Shown here in pieces: positions 60,440 to 64,000 of a DNA stretch of 64,000 nucleotides. Made by a program: the position numbers and the translations under genes. The notes beneath the pieces were generated by a model that saw nothing but the letters and a program-made list of their open reading frames with translations, was not told the origin of the DNA and made no database searches. Each line of letters begins with the position of its first letter. The stretch's first letter is position 1. Source of the DNA: Cyclobacteriaceae bacterium (GTDB lineage: Bacteria; Bacteroidota; Bacteroidia; Cytophagales; Cyclobacteriaceae); assembly GCA_020436165.1 (NCBI GenBank), contig JAGQYI010000029.1, forward strand, positions 124,001 through 188,000, in the 5' to 3' direction.

Positions 60440-61087
60440 TTAGAAAGGAATACGAAGAATATAAGGAAGTATCAACCATGTCATGATAAGTCCTCCGGTG
60501 AAAAAGCCTATTACAGCTACTAAAGAAGGCATCTGCAAATCTGCAAGTCCGGATATTGCATGCCCGGATGTGCAACCACCTGCATATCTGGAACCAAATC
60601 CAATCAAGAAGCCACCTCCGATAATAATGATGGCACCTCTCAATGTGAATAACGAACCCCAGGAATATAAATTCCAAAATGGATTAATGACAATATCTCT
60701 GTTGATCACATCCTTACCTGGCACAATCGGTACTTCACCATAGGTTAAAATATCGCTTCCGGCAATTTGATTAAGTGTATGAACCGCACTTTGAGATATA
60801 TGAGCAGTTCCGTCACCGCCAAAATAGTTGGCAGCTATATACCCACCAAACATGGCTCCGAGAGCCACCATAAGATTCCAGCCCTGCTTACCCCAATCAA
60901 AATTGAAGAAATCCGCGAAATCTCCTGCTCCGTCTGCTGCACACATAATTCTAAGATTAGCAGAGAGCCCAAACTCTTTTCCAAAATAAAGTAATAAGAA
61001 TAGGGTAGAACCTATTGTTATTCCACCCATCCACCACGGCCACGGCTGGCTTATAAAAGCGTGGATTTGTTCCCAGTATTCGTACAT
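60440..61087 (-). CDS. YeeE/YedE family sulfur-transport protein, first half
   Basis: This 215-residue membrane protein has several hydrophobic segments (PWPWWMGGITIGSTLFLLLY, NLMVALGAMFGGYIAANYFG, GAIIIIGGGFLIGFGSRYAG) and the conserved Cys motif SRYAGGCTSGHAISGLADLQ. With the next gene it makes a two-part YeeE/YedE transporter, found in many Bacteroidota and linked to thiosulfate or persulfide handling. A Crp/Fnr regulator gene lies close by on the other strand, and inverted repeats occur in the shared upstream region. Confidence 0.9.
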   Translation of the reverse strand: MYEYWEQIHAFISQPWPWWMGGITIGSTLFLLLYFGKEFGLSANLRIMCAADGAGDFADFFNFDWGKQGWNLMVALGAMFGGYIAANYFGGDGTAHISQSAVHTLNQIAGSDILTYGEVPIVPGKDVINRDIVINPFWNLYSWGSLFTLRGAIIIIGGGFLIGFGSRYAGGCTSGHAISGLADLQMPSLVAVIGFFTGGLIMTWLILPYILRIPF

Positions 61088-61141
61088 AACAGTTAATTTT
61101 TTGCGTTACTAAATTTGCTATTAAGTTAGGTTTAAAATATG

Positions 61142-61171
61142 ATATTTATCAGTTCATTAAAAGATAAATAT
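61142..61171. promoter_or_regulatory. Inverted repeat in the divergent YeeE / hydroxylase promoter region
   Basis: ATATTTATC (61142-61150) and GATAAATAT (61163-61171) are perfect 9-bp inverted arms with a 12-nt spacer. The site lies 55 bp upstream of the YeeE start and 72 bp upstream of the hydroxylase start. It may bind a regulator that controls both directions; the Crp/Fnr protein encoded at 61956 is one candidate. Confidence 0.45.
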
Positions 61172-61192
61172 TCTACAAGCTGATTTTAATCA

Positions 61193-61224
61193 TTGTTAGT
61201 ACTTACCTGCAGCAAATAAATTTG
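61193..61224 (+). promoter_or_regulatory. Candidate promoter of the fatty-acid-hydroxylase-like gene
   Basis: TTG (61193-61195) and TAAATTTG (61217-61224) are 21 bp apart and match the -33/-7 pattern of Bacteroidota promoters. The ATG is at 61244, so the leader would be about 12 nt. Confidence 0.55.
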
Positions 61225-61243
61225 TGGCGATAAAACTAATACT

Positions 61244-61885
61244 ATGGAAAAACAGTTTGATAAGATACCCGAACACCTAAAACCGAAGGATAAAGGAACA
61301 GATACTTTGTTTACCAACAGCTGGATGGAAAAGCTTACAAGAACACATATTTCCATCCCTGTGATGATGCACTTAGGTATTGTGGGATACGTTTCATACC
61401 TGGCATTACAAAGCTACAACTTCGTAACGTTTGCGTTACTTTTTGCTTCTGGAGTACTTACCTGGACATTTGCCGAGTATTGGGTGCATCGTTATGTATA
61501 TCATGTGAAAACAGAAAAAAAATGGTTGCTGAAAATACAGCATATGGGCCATGGTATTCATCATCAGTACCCAAAGGACCCTACACGTTTAGCAATGCCA
61601 CCCGTTCCTGCCCTTATTCTTCTGAGCATTTTTTATAGCATTTTCTGGCTTATAATGAGAGGCTATGCTATCGCTTTTTTTCCTGGTTTTTTATTCGGTT
61701 ACGTGCTTTACATTTCATTTCATTACATGCAGCATATTATGAAGCCACCCAAATTCGGACCCTTAAACCGATTATGGAAGTTTCATGCATTGCATCATTA
61801 CAAGTATCCTGAAACAAAAGCATTTGGTGTATCAACCAAGCTTTGGGATATTGTATTTGGAACTCTACCGGAAGAAAAAGTTTAA
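61244..61885 (+). CDS. Fatty acid hydroxylase/sterol desaturase superfamily protein
   Basis: This 213-residue membrane protein has the histidine clusters of a di-iron oxygenase: HRYVYH, GHGIHHQYPKD, HYMQH and HALHHYKYPETKAFGVS. Several hydrophobic segments separate them (VPALILLSIFYSIFWLIM and others). The spacing resembles fatty-acid 2-hydroxylases (Scs7-like), so it may hydroxylate acyl chains of membrane lipids, using oxygen. A Crp/Fnr regulator gene follows 70 bp downstream. Confidence 0.9.
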   Translation: MEKQFDKIPEHLKPKDKGTDTLFTNSWMEKLTRTHISIPVMMHLGIVGYVSYLALQSYNFVTFALLFASGVLTWTFAEYWVHRYVYHVKTEKKWLLKIQHMGHGIHHQYPKDPTRLAMPPVPALILLSIFYSIFWLIMRGYAIAFFPGFLFGYVLYISFHYMQHIMKPPKFGPLNRLWKFHALHHYKYPETKAFGVSTKLWDIVFGTLPEEKV

Positions 61886-61917
61886 TTAATAATTTTTAAG
61901 CTCTATTTCATGTATCA

Positions 61918-61945
61918 TTACCTCAAAATGTTACTTTTGAGGTAA
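61918..61945 (+). promoter_or_regulatory. 11-bp inverted repeat overlapping the regulator gene's -7 box
   Basis: TTACCTCAAAA (61918-61928) and TTTTGAGGTAA (61935-61945) are perfect 11-bp inverted arms with a 6-nt spacer. TACTTTTG (61932-61939) inside it fits TAnnTTTG. The ATG of the Crp/Fnr gene is at 61956, 10 bp later. This is the layout expected of autoregulation. A terminator role is less likely because no T-run follows. Confidence 0.6.
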
Positions 61946-61955
61946 ATGAAATGTT

Positions 61956-62663
61956 ATGGGCGTAGAGAATACACATTGTCGTGATTGCCAGCTTAGGCAT
62001 CATGGCAGGTTCAATGATCTTAACCCTGATTGTTTAGATACTATTAGCAATAATAAGACGTGTAACCTGTACAAAAAAGGGCAGTTGTTATTGCATGAAG
62101 GCAGCAGACCCATGGGGGTTTTTTGTATTAAGGAAGGCAAGGTAAAAGTATTTAAACTGGGTCAACAGGGTAAGGAACAGATTACTGCTATTTTGAAAGA
62201 AGGTGACTTGGTTGGCTATCGAGCTATGCTGGGTGATTCACTTTATCATGTCTCTGTTGAAGCGTTAGAGGATGTCGTTGCCTGTCATATCCCTAAGTCT
62301 GATTTTATGTCAGCATTTGAAAATGATAAATCTCTTCATCATAAATTAATTAATGAGTTGTCAAATGAGGTGATGAACCTCACTGCAATAATTACAGATC
62401 TGGCGCAGAAGCCAGTCAGGGAAAGAACTGCAGCAGCGCTTGTTATGCTTAGTGATATTTATAAGAATGGAAGCAAAGATCCGAATGTACCTATTGATAT
62501 CAGCTTAACAAGAGAAAGTCTTGCCAATATTGTAGGAACCGCAACGGAAACGTTAATTCGAATTTTGCATGATTTTAAAGAAGAGGGATTGGTAGAATCC
62601 AAAGGAAGAAAGCTAACCGTTACCAATGTAAAAACCCTTGAACGGGTTGGTGGCATTTACTGA
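61956..62663 (+). CDS. Crp/Fnr family transcription regulator with N-terminal cysteines
   Basis: This 235-residue protein has a cyclic-nucleotide-type beta-barrel (KGQLLLHEGSRPMGVFCIKE, GKVKVFKLGQQGKEQITAIL, GDLVGYRAMLGDSLYHVSVE). A dimerisation helix follows, and the winged helix-turn-helix carries an Fnr-like recognition helix (LANIVGTATETLIRILHDF; Glu-x3-Arg spacing as in Fnr). Four cysteines lie at the N-terminus (C8, C11, C26, C36), reminiscent of, but spaced unlike, the Fnr iron-sulfur ligands. It may sense oxygen, redox state or reactive sulfur. An inverted repeat overlaps its own promoter. Confidence 0.92.
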   Translation: MGVENTHCRDCQLRHHGRFNDLNPDCLDTISNNKTCNLYKKGQLLLHEGSRPMGVFCIKEGKVKVFKLGQQGKEQITAILKEGDLVGYRAMLGDSLYHVSVEALEDVVACHIPKSDFMSAFENDKSLHHKLINELSNEVMNLTAIITDLAQKPVRERTAAALVMLSDIYKNGSKDPNVPIDISLTRESLANIVGTATETLIRILHDFKEEGLVESKGRKLTVTNVKTLERVGGIY

Positions 62664-62688
62664 TAACAGATAACAAATTAAAAATTTT

Positions 62689-62955
62689 CTACACCGGAAG
62701 TTTGTTGAGCTTCCGGTTTTTTATTGCATAAAACTTAAGCTGGAAAACAGGGCCTGGCACCTGAATTGGTTTTACTGCAATTATGTAAAGAGAATTATAA
62801 GCAGAGATAAATTCATTTCTGCCAATGCGCGTCCTGGCTTCACCCAAAACTTCTTTGTAATACTGCATGCGCCCTGATGAATTGGCCAGGGCGCTATAGA
62901 TAACATCATAAGTAAAACCAATGGGGGAGGGGATATATCGTATTTCTTCCGCCAT
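62689..62955 (-). CDS. Small hypothetical protein with terminator in its 3' end
   Basis: This 88-residue protein has no membrane segment or known motif. Its sequence (AEEIRYIPSPIGFTYDVIYS, RIGRNEFISAYNSLYIIAVK) suggests a compact mixed fold. The last codons lie inside the terminator that follows the Crp/Fnr gene. It starts 2 bp after the stop of the other small gene. The function is unknown. Confidence 0.55.
   Translation of the reverse strand: MAEEIRYIPSPIGFTYDVIYSALANSSGRMQYYKEVLGEARTRIGRNEFISAYNSLYIIAVKPIQVPGPVFQLKFYAIKNRKLNKLPV
62693..62722 (+). terminator. Intrinsic terminator of the Crp/Fnr gene
   Basis: ACCGGAAG (62693-62700) and CTTCCGGT (62710-62717) form a perfect 8-bp stem with a 9-nt loop, followed by five more Ts. 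It lies 29 bp after the stop codon. The convergent small gene reads through the same bases. Confidence 0.85.
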
Positions 62956-62957
62956 TC

Positions 62958-63209
62958 CTAATAGGCATATGCCTCCTGGTAGTTCTTAAATACCAGGTTA
63001 TTAAGCATTTGATTGTATTCACTTAATAGAATAAACGCTCTTTCGGGAACATAGTTAAAGCGGCTTTTAAACTCACTTATCTTTTTAGTTAGCTCTGAAA
63101 CATAGTAGTGGAGTTGTCCTAAGCTCTTACACTTAGTTGGCTTTTCGAAATTCTGGGAAGCAAACTTCTTGAATTCTGTGTCGATTTGTTTCTTTTCGTA
63201 AGTACTCAT
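62958..63209 (-). CDS. Small helical hypothetical protein
   Basis: This 83-residue charged, helical, soluble protein (YEKKQIDTEFKKFASQNFEK, YVSELTKKISEFKSRFNYVP) resembles no known family. It is followed 2 bp later by another small gene on the same strand, forming a two-gene unit. The pair lies in a compositionally AT-rich region with a long upstream intergenic stretch. The function is unknown. Confidence 0.55.
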   Translation of the reverse strand: MSTYEKKQIDTEFKKFASQNFEKPTKCKSLGQLHYYVSELTKKISEFKSRFNYVPERAFILLSEYNQMLNNLVFKNYQEAYAY

Positions 63210-63303
63210 GTGTAATAATTCACGTTTATATTAGTTATTAATGATTCAAATATAATATTATAAATTTAAATGCAAAATGATTAAGTGTAATTTTACACAA
63301 AAT

Positions 63304-63321
63304 ATTAGAAAATTTTCTAAT
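63304..63321. promoter_or_regulatory. 18-bp perfect palindrome in a divergent intergenic region
   Basis: ATTAGAAAATTTTCTAAT is a perfect 18-bp palindrome with no spacer. It is 95 bp upstream of the small helical gene (minus) and 88 bp upstream of the chemoreceptor gene (plus). It could be a dimeric regulator site. In an AT-rich stretch such palindromes may also arise by chance. Confidence 0.4.
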
Positions 63322-63408
63322 CATAGTTTTTAGAAGTGATTACTAGTTAATAATTGTTTAAATCATATATTTTATTTAACTTGTTACGGAAACACCAAAT
63401 ACATTCAA

Positions 63409-64000
63409 ATGAAAGAGATTTGGATCTTCGCAGGAATAGTGGTCTTACTCATTTATCCTGTTCTGCTGATAGCCTTACGAAAGATTTTCAAGAAGTCTTT
63501 TATTTCCAATGTAGGCAGTGTGATACTTGCTGCTCAGTGTTTCATTGGAGTTGAATGTTTCGTAATTGGTAAGCTGGGAATCTTCCATTTGGTTTGGGTA
63601 TTTCCAACAGGCTCGGCCGCATTATTTTTCACCTATTTTTATATGTACAGATTCATGCGAAAGCCTTTGTCCGGTATTACCGCCACTCTTGATGAAATGT
63701 CGAAGGGAAACCTGGTGGTAGAAATTGATACGAAAGTTCAAAAGAGGACAGACGAAGTTGGTAGAATTGCCGTAGCAATGGATAGGATGGTTAAGAATCT
63801 TTATGAGATTGTTACAAACCTCAAAAGCGCAGCTGATATGGTTTCTGTGAATAGTTCCCTGATCTCTAACAAAGCAAATGAGGTATCTGAAGGAGTAACA
63901 AACCAGGCTGCTTCAATCGAGGAGATAGCTGCATCTATTGAAGAGATGACTGCCAGTATGCAGCTTAACGCAGAGAATGCGAACGAGGCGAACAAGTTTG
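63409..64000 (+). CDS. Methyl-accepting chemotaxis protein (3' truncated by the window)
   Basis: The frame is open from the ATG at 63409 to the end. The visible 197 residues have membrane segments (IWIFAGIVVLLIYPVLLIAL, NVGSVILAAQCFIGVECFVI, VFPTGSAALFFTYFYMY). A HAMP domain follows (RKPLSGITATLDEMSKGNLV, DEVGRIAVAMDRMVKNLYEI). The start of the signalling coiled coil is seen (NQAASIEEIAASIEEMTASM). It should control a CheA-type kinase. There is little periplasmic sequence, so it may sense within the membrane or cytoplasm. Confidence 0.9.
   Translation, partial: MKEIWIFAGIVVLLIYPVLLIALRKIFKKSFISNVGSVILAAQCFIGVECFVIGKLGIFHLVWVFPTGSAALFFTYFYMYRFMRKPLSGITATLDEMSKGNLVVEIDTKVQKRTDEVGRIAVAMDRMVKNLYEIVTNLKSAADMVSVNSSLISNKANEVSEGVTNQAASIEEIAASIEEMTASMQLNAENANEANKF

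Noticed and set aside
60411-60677. Minus-strand frame of 88 codons overlapping both YeeE genes
   Set aside because: It overlaps the YeeE first-half gene in another frame and reads as a His/Cys/Trp-rich artefact.

Overview
The window is about 64 kb of gene-dense chromosome from a member of the Bacteroidota, most likely a free-living Cytophagales-type bacterium. The evidence is a PorP/SprF protein with type B and type A type IX secretion (T9SS) sorting domains, a Bacteroidota-type ECF sigma/FecR/TonB receptor set with a DUF4249 lipoprotein, type III glutamine synthetase, and several TAnnTTTG promoter -7 boxes. No rRNA, tRNA, CRISPR array, insertion sequence or prophage was seen, and no gene-free stretch exceeds about 240 bp.

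Layout. 1-5838: the tail of an efflux membrane-fusion protein, a small Cys-rich protein, a catalytic/non-catalytic M16 peptidase pair, then an Ig-like lipoprotein and an outer-membrane barrel. 5872-18251 (minus): a tightly coupled four-gene run (HYR-repeat T9SS type B adhesin, PorP/SprF, TPR/PD40 protein without an OmpA domain, membrane histidine kinase), preceded by a giant T9SS type A surface protein. 18444-22994: DUF2721 protein, PrsW-like protease, an unknown protein, an acetyltransferase and a lipoprotein GH13 amylase. 23232-30146: glutamine synthetase III, an S41 processing protease, alkaline phosphatase and two tandem PPK2 polyphosphate kinases. 30141-35945: a minus-strand run of L-2-hydroxyglutarate oxidase, E1-like/rhodanese protein, SRAP protein and FabH, then a plus-strand CoA-transferase/truncated hemoglobin pair. 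36094-41808: an outer-membrane protein and an ECF sigma, TonB receptor, DUF4249, FecR signalling locus. 41822-48974: M28 peptidase, fused SpmA-SpmB membrane protein, RsmE, acyl-CoA-binding protein, citrate synthase, prohibitin-like and TPR proteins. 49164-53528: small unknowns, a kinase-fold protein, and a LiaF-like/LytS/LytTR envelope-stress-type set. 53593-59934: MaoC-like protein, then a minus-strand run of sensor kinase, peroxiredoxin, NTF2-like, LysE and TlpA-like proteins, and a DUF1571-LysM protein. 60011-64000: a split YeeE/YedE transporter, a fatty-acid-hydroxylase-like protein, a Cys-rich Crp/Fnr regulator, two small unknowns, and the start of a chemoreceptor.

The genes point to a surface-active, polymer- and protein-degrading lifestyle: exported peptidases, amylase and phosphatase, T9SS-secreted adhesins, TonB import under cell-surface signalling, and polyphosphate metabolism. 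Items most worth a second look are the adhesin/PorP/PD40/kinase operon, an SRAP protein whose catalytic Cys2 is proline, a TlpA-like protein with WCPNS in place of WCxxC, tandem PPK2 paralogs of which one has Asp to Asn in the Walker B motif, a kinase-fold protein of unknown role, a DUF1571 protein interrupted by a LysM, a branched terminator after citrate synthase, terminators embedded in opposing coding sequence, and long inverted repeats at several promoters.
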